A stretch of 64,000 nt of DNA from Hirsutella rhossiliensis (lineage: Eukaryota > Ascomycota > Sordariomycetes > Hypocreales > Ophiocordycipitaceae): positions 930,001-994,000 of the forward strand of contig NW_025408670.1 of assembly GCF_020360975.1 (NCBI RefSeq), in the 5' to 3' direction. Below are positions 12,700-24,113 of this stretch, in pieces (the stretch's first letter is position 1; each line of letters starts with the position of its first letter). Under the pieces are notes generated by a model, which was not told the DNA's origin, did no database searches, and saw nothing but the letters and a program-made list of their open reading frames with translations. A program made the translations under genes and the position numbers.

Positions 12700-13654
12700 G
12701 GGGAGGGTTTTCCCCTAGGCACTTTAGTTTTTCCCTCCTATTTAATACCGAAGTTTTAGATACCTTTAGCTAGGTCCCTAGTATAATCTTAATAATAATA
12801 ATATATATTTTATATATATTTTATTTTACTAGGATAGGCTTATCTTAACCCTCTTCTCTTAAAGGAAGGTATAGATATTTAGTAAAGGTCTTTATCTTTA
12901 AGGGTTATTCCCTTAAACTATATTATAAAGCCTCTTTTTACTAGCTTATTTTATAGAGCCTCCTTATACCTATTATTTCTTTATAATAGTAAAATAGGAA
13001 TATAAGGGTATATTCTTATAGCCTCCCTTAAAGAGTACTAAGTAAATAGTGCTCTTTACTAGTTATTCCTTTTATAGTAGAATTATCTATATTAAGAATA
13101 AGGTATATAATAGGAATATAAAGGAAAATTTTAAAACCCTTTCTAGGAAAAACCTTAGTAGGAAAAATCCTAGTTATAATTATAATTTTTTTTCCTTTTT
13201 TTAGGCAAACCTTTATAAGGAAAAAGCCTTATAAAGTTATTATAGGAAACCTTTAATAAGGAAAAACCCTATTTTTATAAGTTGTTTTTTATTAATAGGA
13301 AACCTTTTTAAAGGAAAAAGCCTATTAGTTATATATAGAAGAAAAGCTAAGAAAGCGAAAGATAAATAAAAAACCTTTATTAAAGGGATATAAGCTTTTT
13401 TTTTAAGGCTCTTTTAATTCCCTAAGGGAAAGAAGCTCTTAGAACTTTAAGAATTTTTCTCTTCTTAGTTCCTTAGTAAATATATCGGTAATATTATCTT
13501 CGGATTTAATATAGAAAATCCGAATCTTCTTTTCCCTAATATTTTCTTAGGTATAAAAGTAAGCAATATCTATATACTTTGTCTTTTTATAAAATTCCGG
13601 ATTTTTAGCTAATTTAATAGCTACCTTATTATCTATTAAGATAGGAGGTATAGT
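12700..13654 (-). mobile_element. 3' end of a RIP-mutated Ty1/copia retrotransposon
   Basis: Seen: the minus strand at about 13430-13654 encodes the end of a copia RNase H: IDNKVAIKLAKNPEF, then a KTKYIDIAYFYT-like box and a D.FTKEL-like end, all hallmark copia motifs with RIP changes. Downstream on the minus strand (13430 to about 12700) is an AT-rich tail that probably includes the 3' LTR; its ends are not resolvable. The LTR of Ty3 copy B begins at 13655, cutting the element. Inferred: copy B inserted into an older copia element. Confidence 0.75.
13120..13335. repeat. Imperfect short repeats in the copia tail
   Basis: About four degenerate units of roughly 33-38 bp, each with an AAACCTTTATAAGGAAAAAG-like core that is itself partly self-complementary (AACCTT..AAGG). 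It lies in the AT-rich tail of the copia relic, probably LTR or 3' UTR. Confidence 0.6.
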
Positions 13655-13840
13655 TATTATAAAGTAGGTAGAGGCGTATATATAGGTGCTATCTATAAGA
13701 TAATATTAATAAGCTATATAGAGCTCTTTTATACGCGGCTAGCCTATATATATACGTATAGGATCTAGCCCTTTATATATAATTATACGGCTTAGGCTAT
13801 AGCCTAAGCCTATAACCTATAATAGTTAAAGACTCTTATA
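13655..13840 (-). repeat. 3' LTR of Ty3 copy B
   Basis: Reverse complement of the LTR at 3927 and 10696, with its LTR start at 13840 (GACTCTTATA on +) next to the purine tract complement TAATGCCCTCCCTTA. It interrupts the copia RNase H relic. Confidence 0.8.
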
Positions 13841-13855
13841 TAATGCCCTCCCTTA

Positions 13856-15340
13856 AGCGCGGCGTAGCGCTGCCCTATTAATAGCTTCTATACTATTAGG
13901 CCTATACTACTAGCTCTACCCTACCCTTTCCTATTAATTATACTAGCCCTACTAGCCTTATTATCCCTATACTTATTAGCTTAGGTAGCCGGAACCTAGC
14001 TCTATACTTATTAGCCGGCTAGCCGTTTAAATAAGGGCGCAACCTATTATATACGCCCTTAAGTAGCCAGCGGCCGGCCTAGACCTACGTAAGCCTTAGG
14101 TTACCCGTCTCCTTAGCCTTAAGTAGCTTCCTCTATTAAAGGGTATATAAGGCGGTATCCCCCCCTTCCTCCTTCCCTTCCTTCTTTTCCTTCTTTAACT
14201 ATAGTAATAGTAGTAATAAATAAGTTCCGCTTTACTTAAGGTATTAGTTCGTTCCTAGCTATATAAGCCGCTCTATTAACGTATACTTATAGTAATAGCT
14301 ATAGTAGTAATAATAGCCTTAATAATAGCAATAATATTAATAACTTTAACTAGTAAGTTCCCCGCCCTATAGAGCGGGAGGCCGTAATCCGTAATATTAA
14401 CTTCCGCGATAAATATATCTACCTCCCCCTCCCTTGCCTCCTTTTTCTTAGAGCGTATAGAGTCGTTCGTCGACGCCGTACTAAGCACGGCCGACGATAA
14501 CTCCGCCGCTACCGCTACTCCTACCCGCGCCCCTACTACTACGCCTACCGCCGCCGCTACTACCTCCGCTACGCTAGCTACCCTTACGTCGCCCTTTAAT
14601 ATAACGACGCCGTCCCCGCCGCTACCTATAACGCCCGGCCCCTCGGCCCCCGCCTCTATCTCCGCTACCCCTATAAGTCCGTAGTTAAGCGAGCGTAATA
14701 GACGTCTTCCGCTAACTCCTTAAAGTATAAGCGCTAGGTCTAGGCCGGAGCCGCTCGCGCGGCCCCCTATATATAGTATACGTCGTAGGAGCTCCCTTAC
14801 GCCGACTAGGTCGGGCGCCGCCGCAGCGGTAGTTATTACTAATATACGCGTGCCGGCCGCGCTTATAAGGCGGCGCCTCCTATCCTACTCGCTACGGCGT
14901 TAGCTTAAAAGGCCGGCGCGTATAGGTAGGCCTAGGGGGCTACTAAGAAGCGCCTTACCGCCGCCGTAGCCGCCTACCGTAACCTCTACGCCTTAGAGCG
15001 CTAGGGGCTTATCCCTAAGTAGGTTCTTCCCCCTCCGCTCTCCTACCTCCGCTACTAACTCTCCCGGTACTAGGGATACCGCCTCCGTCGCCTTATCGGC
15101 GATCCCTATAGCCGTGCCCGCCGCCGCCGCTACTACTACCCCTACCGCCGCCGCTAAAGCTAGCCGCCGCCCCTCCGCCCCTAGAGCCGCCGCCGCCGCC
15201 GACTAGCTTATAGGCCTAGAGGGCTAACTTAGCGCGCTAGAGAGCGCCGCCGCCGCTACTAAGAAGGAGGAGGGGGCCGATAAGGATAATAATAATAATA
15301 ATAGTAAGGGCAAGGGTAATAATAAGGAATAAGCTTAGGA
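13856..15340. other. 3' accessory region of Ty3 copy B
   Basis: Reverse-complement counterpart of 9190-10680 in copy A. It includes an open minus-strand stretch at 14276-14488 whose reading matches the + strand of copy A near 10080-10260 residue for residue over much of its length. That open frame may be chance in GC-rich DNA. Confidence 0.4.
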
Positions 15341-15374
15341 AGTTTAAGGGCTCTACCTTAAAATAAACGCTATT

Positions 15375-18300
15375 TTTATCTCTACTTATACTATTACGCT
15401 TATATCGCTATAATTACTTACTTTACTTTACTTATTTTATAGTCTTAGTCTAAGCTACTACTAGTAGTTTATTAGTTTATTATTTTTATCTACCGGTCTA
15501 TATAAGGTCTCGAACTTATTAAGGGCTATAGCTCCTATAAACTTATATATAGGTTCCTATATAAGGTCGAGGTACCCGCGCTACTTAACGAGAACCTCTT
15601 AGTATATCCCCCGGCCTACCTTCCTTTAACGTATAGCCTCCTCGACCTTAAATTTATCGTCCCCCTCTACCTTAATTATAGGCGGTTAAGCGTCCGCTAT
15701 TTCTTATCTAGGTAGTAAGTTAAAGGAGGCTTAGTAAAAGAGGTTAATATTAATCTTATTATAGACCCCTATTAAGAGACTATTAAGCTTAACTACCTAT
15801 AAGCTAATAACCCTTTATATCGTAAACTTTATATATAGCTAGTTTAGTTTCTTTTTTAGTTATATTAACCTATAGTTATAGAGGTCGAGCTATACCTTAT
15901 CTCCTACTATAAACCTATCCGCTAGTACCCTAGTTTTATTAGCGTGCCGCTCTTAATCCTACGCCGCCGCGGCTATCGCGGATTAATAGTATTCTATAGT
16001 TTCTTATAGCTTCTATATAAACGCGGAAGTATAGCTCTCTAGTAACGTACTACTATACTACTTTACTACTACGTTAGCGGTAAATAAGATTAAGGAGGGT
16101 AGCTTAAAGCCATGCGTTATAAAGAAAAGGGCTATTTAAATAGAGGATTATAGTTTACTATTTAGTATAAGCTAGGTAGCGGGGAGCTAGCGGTCTTAGT
16201 CTACTTAGTTATAGGCTATAACTACCTATAGGTATACCTATACTTCTTAGTTAACCCTCTTAGGTCCCCCGTCGGTCTATAGGTAATAAGCTATACTAAG
16301 TAGCTATATAATCTAAAGTAGCTAATATAGGTACTACTAAAAGCGGCTAGTTTAGTTCGACCCTCTATCGCTTATAATAAAAGCCGGCTAGCTATATAAG
16401 CGGGCTTAGTACTAAAGGAAGCGCTCCGCGTAAGCTTCTATATCTATAAACGGTATTAGCTCTAGTACTACTAATTTACTAAGTTAGTCCTTAATTACCT
16501 ATATATAGCGGTTACCGCCCTTTATAAGCGGGAGGTCTATTATAAAGTCTATCTATATATACGTATAGAACTAGTCTAGTACTAAAAGCTACTTAAGTAG
16601 CCCCTTAAGCTACGCCTTTTAGATTTTTATATAGCTATAGATATTATAGTTATAAAGGAAGTAATAAATATAGTACTATAAGAGGGGCTAGTAAAAGTCC
16701 CTTACGAGGCCTACTACTATACCCTACCTACCTAGGTAACTTATAACGCTAAAGTCGTAGATAAGCTAAACTAGCCTCCCTTAGAGCTTATTTTATTTAT
16801 CTAGCTCCGGTAGTCTATCCTTCTCCTTAGCTTCTATAGTATATAGTGCGCCTAGTACCTATAGTCTCCCCCGCTAGTATAGATACCCTTATAGGTCGAT
16901 ATAGTAGTCGGCTACCTATACCTTTAGCTTTAGCTTTAGATCTAAGCGTCGAGCGCTAAACTCTATAGCGCGGCGTACGCTCTCGTAGGTATAGTCTAGA
17001 GCCGCTATCCTATCCTATAAGCGTTAAAGGGCTATATCTTAGAATACTCTCGCCGCGCGTGCCCTTAGGCCGGTCTATCCCTCCTTACTAGACTAAGGTA
17101 AATGCGCTAAGGGAAGCTCGTTTAATAGTAAAGGTATAAAGGGAAGCTCGTCCGCTAGCACCGCGCCTTCCTCTACTAGGGAAGCTCCTATATAAGTCCG
17201 TAGCGCTTCTTATAAGATAAGCTATAGATCCTAGGCCTCGATATCCGCTCCTATCGGCCGGTCTTAATCCCTTTAAGAAAGCGCGTTTAGGACTATAGAG
17301 TCTTACCTAAGGCGGTACTTAATCGAGAAGTTAAAGCGTAAGAGATACTCCGCTTAGCGGGCTTACTACTCTAAGAGGTACTAGTAGGTTATAAAGTACT
17401 TAAGGTTCCTATAGTCTATAAGAACCTTAAAGCTCTTATAGCTCCGGAGCTCCGCCTACTATTGCTTAAGGTAGCTAATAATTACTAGTATCTCCTTATT
17501 ATAAATAGCGTAATTCCGCTCTACTAAGGTTAGCTTATAGGAGTAGAACGCTATTAGTTACTTCCGCTTATCTACCTCCTAAGAAAGTATTCCTTTAAAT
17601 ACCTAGCTATTATAGTCTACTTTAACTAACGTAGACTGGTTAAAGTCCTATTAGAGTAGTACTAGGGCTTATAAGAAAAGGTCCTTAAGCGTATAGAACG
17701 CTCCTTCCTATATAGGCCCTTAATAAAAGGCGGTCTACTTCTTAGTAATCTTATTTAAGGGTATTATAATATAAGAGAAGCCCTTAATAAATATCCTATA
17801 ATAGTTCGCGAACCTAAAGAAGCTCTATATACCTATTTACGTAGTTAGGGCCGCTTAGTCCTAGATCGCTTAGATCTTTATAGGATCCGCTTATATACCT
17901 ATGCCTATATAGATAATAAAGCCTAGGTACTTAACCCTCTTAACCCTAAATTCGTACTTATCTAAGTTAAGGTAGAGCCTATAAAGTTAAAGGCGCTTTA
18001 AGACCCTCTATACTTTCTATATATAGTCCTCGTAAGAGCTACTTATATAAATAAGGATATTATTTATATATATAGAAGCGAACTTATCGAGGAAGTCGCA
18101 AAGTACGTTATTAATATAATACTAAAAGGTAGCGGGCGCTCTTAATAGGCCGAAGGGCGTTATAAGCTACTTAAATAAGCTATAGCGTATATAGAACGCT
18201 ATCTTTTACTCGTTACCCTCTAAGATCTATACCTTATAGAACGCTTATTTTATATCTAGCTTTATAAACTACTTTACCTTTAAGAGGTTATAAAGTATAT

Positions 18301-20339
18301 CTAAGATTAAGGGTAAGGGGTAGCGGTCTAGCCTTATAATTATATTTAGAGCCCTATAGTTATAATAGAACTATATCCCGCCCCTTAGTTTACGTATAAA
18401 TAAGACCGGCGCTCTTACTTTAAAGCTACTTACTTAAATAAAACCCTTATCTAAGAGGTCCCTTAGCGTCTTCTTTAATACTAGTAGCTCTATATATAAT
18501 ATACTATATAGCGGTCTAAACGGTATAGGTAGTTCCTACCCCTTCTTATCGGTATAGAGTATAATCCTATAATCTACCCCTAGCTTATATAGGTTAAGCT
18601 TATCTACTTCTTAGGACTTAAATAGTAGTAGGAGGTTATAAAAGCGCTTTAGTATCTATTACTATAGCTTAGCGGGCGACTTTAGCTTCTTTATCTAAAG
18701 GGCCTTATCGATATTTACTAGGCTAACTATATAGACCGCTACGTTAGCCGCTGCCTAGCCTTCCTCCCGCTCTACCTATTATATAGTTCTTATAAAGATA
18801 GAGGTAAGGACTTCTTTAGCTAAGTATAAAGCTCGCACGCTTAGTCCTATACTTATAGAACTATCGTTATAGCGGACTTACTATTATATAGGCCTAAACT
18901 ATAGCTTCTTTTAGTATAAAACTAAGTATAGCTCTATATATAATAACTAGGGTTTCCTAAGGATTAAGGGAAACTTTAATTAGGGGATTATATAGGCTAC
19001 GATAAGCTTATAGTAGCCGTCGACCTCTATAACTAGCTATATAATACCCTTAATTACTATACCCTCTATCGCGCTTAAAGCGCCCTTTACTCGCCTTAGG
19101 GCGATCTTTTTTCCTAGTACTTATATCTCTCGCATAAGCGCCTTATTAACTACGGTATAGTATTAGTAGCCCTTATTTATAAGGGCAGCGATAGGTAAGG
19201 AGTTATTAATTATAACCTATATTAAAGTAGGCTCCTCTTCTATATAGGCGGATAATTCCTCCTTCTCCTTTACTAATACTAGCAATTAAGGCTCCGGAGC
19301 CCGTCTTCGCTCTAGAGCTACTCTTTTTCCTTTAGGCCTAAGGGCATAGAGTCCTCTTCGTCGTTTAAGGCAAGGAGTAGTTCTATCTTCGCTACTCGAA
19401 CTATTATAGGCCGCTTAGCTAAAAGGAAGGGGCATTTTAATATAAAGTATATAAACGCGCTATAACGTAAGTAGCGGCCGTTAGCCTTCCTTTTCTTAAT
19501 TTCCTTACTCGTTACCTACTTCGCCCGCTACTTAGAGGGCGGGATAGTATAGGGAATATTCGATAACGACTTCCTACTATATTTAGCTTAGTCTATATAA
19601 GTAGCTAATATTAAGGTATCCCTATCTATATTAATAGTTAGCTATTCCTCTTATAAAGGGGCGGTAATCCTATTACCGCTATATAGCGTACGCTTATAAA
19701 GCTTTTAAAAATATAGCGTCTACTTATAGCCCTATACTACTTTTATTAACCGGCTTATATACTCGCTATAGTTAGTAGGTATAATTATAGGGATAAGTAG
19801 CTCCTATAAGCTAGCGTAATTAAGTTCTATAACTATATAAGCTTCGCGCTATCTTCTTATACTATAGTTCCCGCCGCCTATAAGAGCGTCTCTTTAAAGT
19901 TAAAGAGGAATTCGCTAAAGGACTACCTATCCCTTTACCTAAGGGTCTATAGCTTATCCTACGCTTTCTCCCGCTCTTATATATTACCGAACGTATATAT
20001 AAGGTATTAAAAGAAGTCCTATAGGTTACGTTTGCCCCTAGGGCTACCCTTATCCTAGAATCTAGAGATCCTTTATATCTAAGGCTTTAGTAGCGTATAA
20101 AAGAGCGAATACTACGCTATATTACGATAGCCGTTTAAGCCCTATTTCCCGTCTATTATAAACTTCGTCTATAGCCGGCTAAGGAAGAAGTAAAAGGACT
20201 TAGGCTTACCGTCCTAAGTTAGCTATAAAAGCGGCTTCCGTATTAATAGTGCTACTACCGTAACCGGTATTACGGAGGTTATAGGGGTTAACGCTAGTCT
20301 CGTAGACAGCTCCCTTAGTATAGCGAGAACCTTATTCTT
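15375..20339 (-). pseudogene. gag-pol of Ty3 copy B, RIP-mutated and 5'-truncated
   Basis: Minus-strand remnants in order from 20339: gag, zinc knuckle near 19480, protease near 19000-19230, RT near 17900-18640, RNase H near 17340-17700, integrase near 16100-17000, chromodomain near 15560-15700. Stops lie at former CA/TG sites as in copy A. The first part of gag is lost at the junction with element C. Confidence 0.8.
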
Positions 20340-20805
20340 TGTTACGACCCGACCAACGGATGTTACGACCCGACCAACGGATGGCCATGACACGGGCCAG
20401 GGATGACTAACCGCTGAAGGATCACGTGACCATGCGAAAGGTGATCGGTGGATCGCCTTACGATCAAGCGAGCGGTGCTCGACGGATCGTTCATCGATCA
20501 AGGTGATCACCTCTGTGATCACCTCCAGCACCTCGCGATCAGAGACGGGCAGTTGGGTATATATAGCTGCCCCATTTCACTCTTTAGATAGATAGCTCTT
20601 TAGCTTTCAACACAATCATTACGATCCCTATCACGATCTCATCTCTGATTCCGATCACTTGATTACCTGGTTACAGTCTACGGTCTACGACCTCCGACTC
20701 ATCACCAACGTGACATACTTATCATTGCTCAGACCACGCCCTGTTGTATCTGCCAACATAAACCCCACGACAGGTTTATCCCTGGGAATATCACCGGTCG
20801 TCACA
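20340..20805 (+). repeat. 5' LTR of element C
   Basis: It begins TGTTACGACC and ends GGTCGTCACA, near-perfect inverted ends of the TG..CA type. The first 21 bp are duplicated in tandem (20340-20360 and 20361-20381), so the true LTR start could be either copy. The same doubled start is present at 27697, beginning the 3' LTR. Confidence 0.8.
20557..20566 (+). promoter_or_regulatory. TATA box in LTR of element C
   Basis: GTATATATAG lies about 40 bp upstream of 20602, the base where the transcript should begin if the self-priming model holds. It is probably the retrotransposon core promoter. Confidence 0.55.
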
Positions 20806-20806
20806 C

Positions 20807-20816
20807 GTTGAAAGCT
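20807..20816 (+). other. Self-priming primer-binding site of element C
   Basis: GTTGAAAGCT sits one base after the LTR and is the exact reverse complement of AGCTTTCAAC at 20602-20611 inside the LTR, near the expected RNA 5' end. This is the arrangement of Tf1-type self-priming retrotransposons, in which the 5' end of the RNA folds back as primer. I see no tRNA 3'-end complement (TGG..) at this place. Confidence 0.65.
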
Positions 20817-20868
20817 CTTGTTCAGAACGATACCGCGTCTCTCTGAGCAATATCGCATAACTGTCAAC

Positions 20869-22280
20869 ATGCCTGCACAGCAAACTGGATCAACCAACTC
20901 GGGACACACCGTGTCGCCGCAGGACATGATGCGCGAAATCATCAGCCTTCGACAGGAGGTCCAAGTACTCAGGAACGGAGGAGGCAACGGACAAGTTAGG
21001 GACCTCGGAGAAGCAGTCAAACCAAAACAGCCAGGACCATTCGACGGTACTCATGGCACGCTTCGAGACTTTCTCACCCAACTCAAAGCCTACCACCGAT
21101 TCTATCCGACCAAGCTCTCGGACCCAGTCGAAAAGGTACTCCACGCAGGAAATTGTTTATCTGGAACGGCACTCGCCTGGTTTGGACCCATCATGAGGAC
21201 TTTCTCGACAACCAACCAGCGCGACGAGACAACGAGACAGACGAAGTCTTTGCCAGTTTCCAAGGATTCGAAGAAGCCATTACGAAGGTATTCGGAACAA
21301 CCGACGAGGAACGAGAGGCCGAACAGAAACTTCGAGAACTCCGACAAAGGATCTCAGCATCGGATTATGCTGCGAAGTTCCGTCAAGTCACCTCAAAGCT
21401 TGATTGGGACGACGAACCTCTTATGTCACGATTCTACGACGGGCTTAAAGAAGAAGTCAAGGACGAGCTCTACAAGGAAAATCGACCTGACAACCTCTCG
21501 GACTACATTGCTATGGCAGTACGAATCGACGACAGACAGTATGCGCGACGCCAAGAAAAGAAACAAGGAAGAGGAAACTGGAACCCTTCCTATGGGAACA
21601 ACTTTAACCGACGCGCCAACTACAAGAAGAAGCGCGAAACTCCCATTGCTTACGCCCACACAACTAACCCAGGCAAAATGGACCTGGATGCAACAAAGAA
21701 GGGCGAAGGAAAATGCTTCAACTGCGGGAAAGTTGGACATTTCTCACGAAATTGCAAGCAACCTCGCAAGGAGAAGAAAGTTCACTGGGCCCCAGCCCCA
21801 GAAGGTAAGAGACACCTGAACGCTACTAACAAGCAGGAACCAAAGCATGAACTCCTTAGTTGGACTGCATGCTACGACGACAAATGCACGGTACACCTAA
21901 GCGACAAAAACGGTACCGGATGGTTCCAAAGCCACCAAAGAAAACCCTGCAATGGTGCAACGAAGAGATCCACAACACAGAAACAAGTCAAATTCGCAGA
22001 ACCAGAATACCCCTATCCTGAAGGAGTCTCACAAGACTGGATCAGGAAGAACGGCAAACGATTCCAGGAAGACATGCGAAATAAGGATCGACAACAACGA
22101 CGGGCAGTCTATAAACAACATAACAAAGAAGATACGGACGCAGCCCTTATGCTCACGAAACTCGGACAACAACCCGAAGAGGAACAACGAAGTTTCGACG
22201 ACACAAGCTCTGAAGAACAAGACACGCTACAAGAAACAGAAGACGAGGATGAACTCGCACCACCACCCTCACTACTAAGG
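20869..22280 (+). pseudogene. gag: Gag of element C (one frameshift)
   Basis: Capsid precursor of the retrotransposon. The start ATG at 20869 (MPAQQTGSTNSG) is the first in frame after the PBS. A capsid-type domain follows (GPFDGTHGTLRDFLTQLKAY and later FRQVTSKLDWDD), then an Arg/Lys-rich stretch and a CCHC zinc knuckle CFNCGKVGHFSRNC at 21714-21755. The frame changes at GG 21197-21198, where one missing G would explain the shift. It changes again at A4 22281-22284, where gag runs into the protease region. The part after the knuckle carries the first of five C-x4-C-x2-H motifs (21870-21896). Confidence 0.82.
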
Positions 22281-24113
22281 AAAACGCCACGATTGGAGAA
22301 CACGCTCCATACTTCGAAGAATTCGAAGAAATGCTCAAAATTGGAACTCAACAAATACCTCAAATTCTCACGGAAAACCAACAAGCTGCATTGATTCGAT
22401 ACCAACCGGCACCACGCGGAGGAGACTACGCTGTGGCTATCGCCGCGGTCGACACCTTTACAGCCCTACAACGAGAATGGCAACCACGAGGAGAATTTTC
22501 AGATGACCCAAGAACAGTGCTCAGTCACGAAGAGCACAAACATATTTCATGGATCTCATGCGTCTATTTGGACTGCATGATACACTTCCAGATGAAGGCA
22601 CGACACGACGCCTTCCCAGTCAGATTCGACGGACAAATACTTTCGAAACCCTACCTAAGCACGGAACTGGACTACTGGAAAATCGATCAACGTTACCCGA
22701 ACGACCAAGTCATGTTATTGGAACCCGATTACGGCACGCCACTTGAATGCCGCGATGATTACGGTTCTTTAACGAGATGTCTTTCGGAAACATGCAAAAT
22801 CCACAAACACGCCAAAATTGGGGAATGGCACAACGCCACTCGCTCTAAGGCATCCGAACCATCTATCTTCACAAGACTCGCGCAACGAATCAGATGCGAC
22901 GAAGAAGATTACAACGAATGTGCACACCCGAACTGCAAAGTTCACGAACACGAAAAGGCACGAGCATGGCACAAACGACACAACGGTGCACCAAAGGACT
23001 ACTGGCGACACCTACGAAGGCTACAAGCTACATTCGACCAAGGAAAAATTAACGCAGAAGAACTACGCGCAAAACAGAAAGACGCAGAACGAAAACTCGA
23101 TTCCTGGTACGAAAACGAACAGAATTGCGAAGCACGGTACGCAATCAACTGCGAAGCAGCACAATGCAAACAACACAGCGTTGAGAAACAAGAAATCTTC
23201 GATTGGCTACAAGAAATCAGTCTCTTGAGCCCCGACACGACACCACGCGACGAAAACATAAAGAAACGATATCAACAACAAATCGAAGAAGAATACCCAA
23301 ATGAAACGAATAAGGACCAGGCAAAACGAGGTACGCCATCTGTAAAAGGGCTACAGACTGGCACGACACGACAAGATCCAAGGACCCTATGCATGGCAAC
23401 GGCAAGCCATGGCAACCAAATGGTATTGGACATCCAAATCGCGGGACATCACGTACACGCACTATTGGATTGCGGCGCGATGGGCAATTACGTTTCACCT
23501 AGAGTCATCAATCGTTACCGACTCCCATGGAGACACAAGAAAGATCCATATGAACTCACGAATATCGAAGGAGAGGCCTTCAACTATAACAACGGAATCA
23601 TTGATATGGAGATTGATCACCTCGACATCAATATCCAGGGCCACGACGAACGAGTCGACTTCGACATCATGGACATTGGAGAACACGACCTTGTGTTAGG
23701 GCTTCCATGGTTACAGGAGAGCAACCCACTGATCAACTGGAAAACTGGCCAGCTGCGTTGGAACGAAGACGCAAGTTTCCAAGACCAGCAGATTTGGGAG
23801 AAAGCAAAATTTTGCGATGATTTAGCCACTGAACAGGACGAAAGGGATGACCGTTCAAGCAAATCATTACGGGCTTCAGCGATACAAACGAAAACAGCAA
23901 CCGAACCGGCGGACACAACAAAATCGACTGACAAGACCCACGTACTGACCAACACGGCTGTACAACCTGGCATCCGACATAAACAGAACAAAGGACACAA
24001 CAAGAAGATCCGAAGAGTTATTGCCACTCTAAGGAAAGACCTCGAACAAATCAACAAAGAGCTCGAGTCAAGAAACCAGCTCTCAAAAGAAAGAACAAAG
24101 CCCACAAGACAGA
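22281..24113 (+). pseudogene. Linker and aspartic protease of element C
   Basis: Open in one frame from about 22285 to 24247. The first half holds four C-x4-C-x2-H motifs (22559, 22778, 22919, 23150) each followed by a Lys/Ala-rich helix and often a His or Trp; no function is known to me. The second half is a retropepsin-like protease with LLDCGAMGNYVSP at about 23464-23502 (active-site Asp in D-C-G rather than the more usual D-S/T-G), followed by DLVLGLPWL near 23690, the family's flap-downstream motif. The frame passes to RT around 24080-24115 by either a one-base gain or a two-base loss. Confidence 0.75.

Larger units (their letters stand above)
13655..20339 (-). mobile_element. Ty3/gypsy chromovirus, copy B, inverted and 5'-truncated, RIP-mutated
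   Basis: Same family as copy A in opposite orientation. Reading the minus strand from 20339 down gives gag, protease, RT, RNase H, integrase, chromodomain, accessory region, polypurine tract and the 3' LTR at 13655-13840. Its gag end stops at 20339, equivalent to about 4264 in copy A, so the 5' LTR and start of gag are missing. The break coincides with the first base of non-RIP-mutated element C. Confidence 0.87.
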
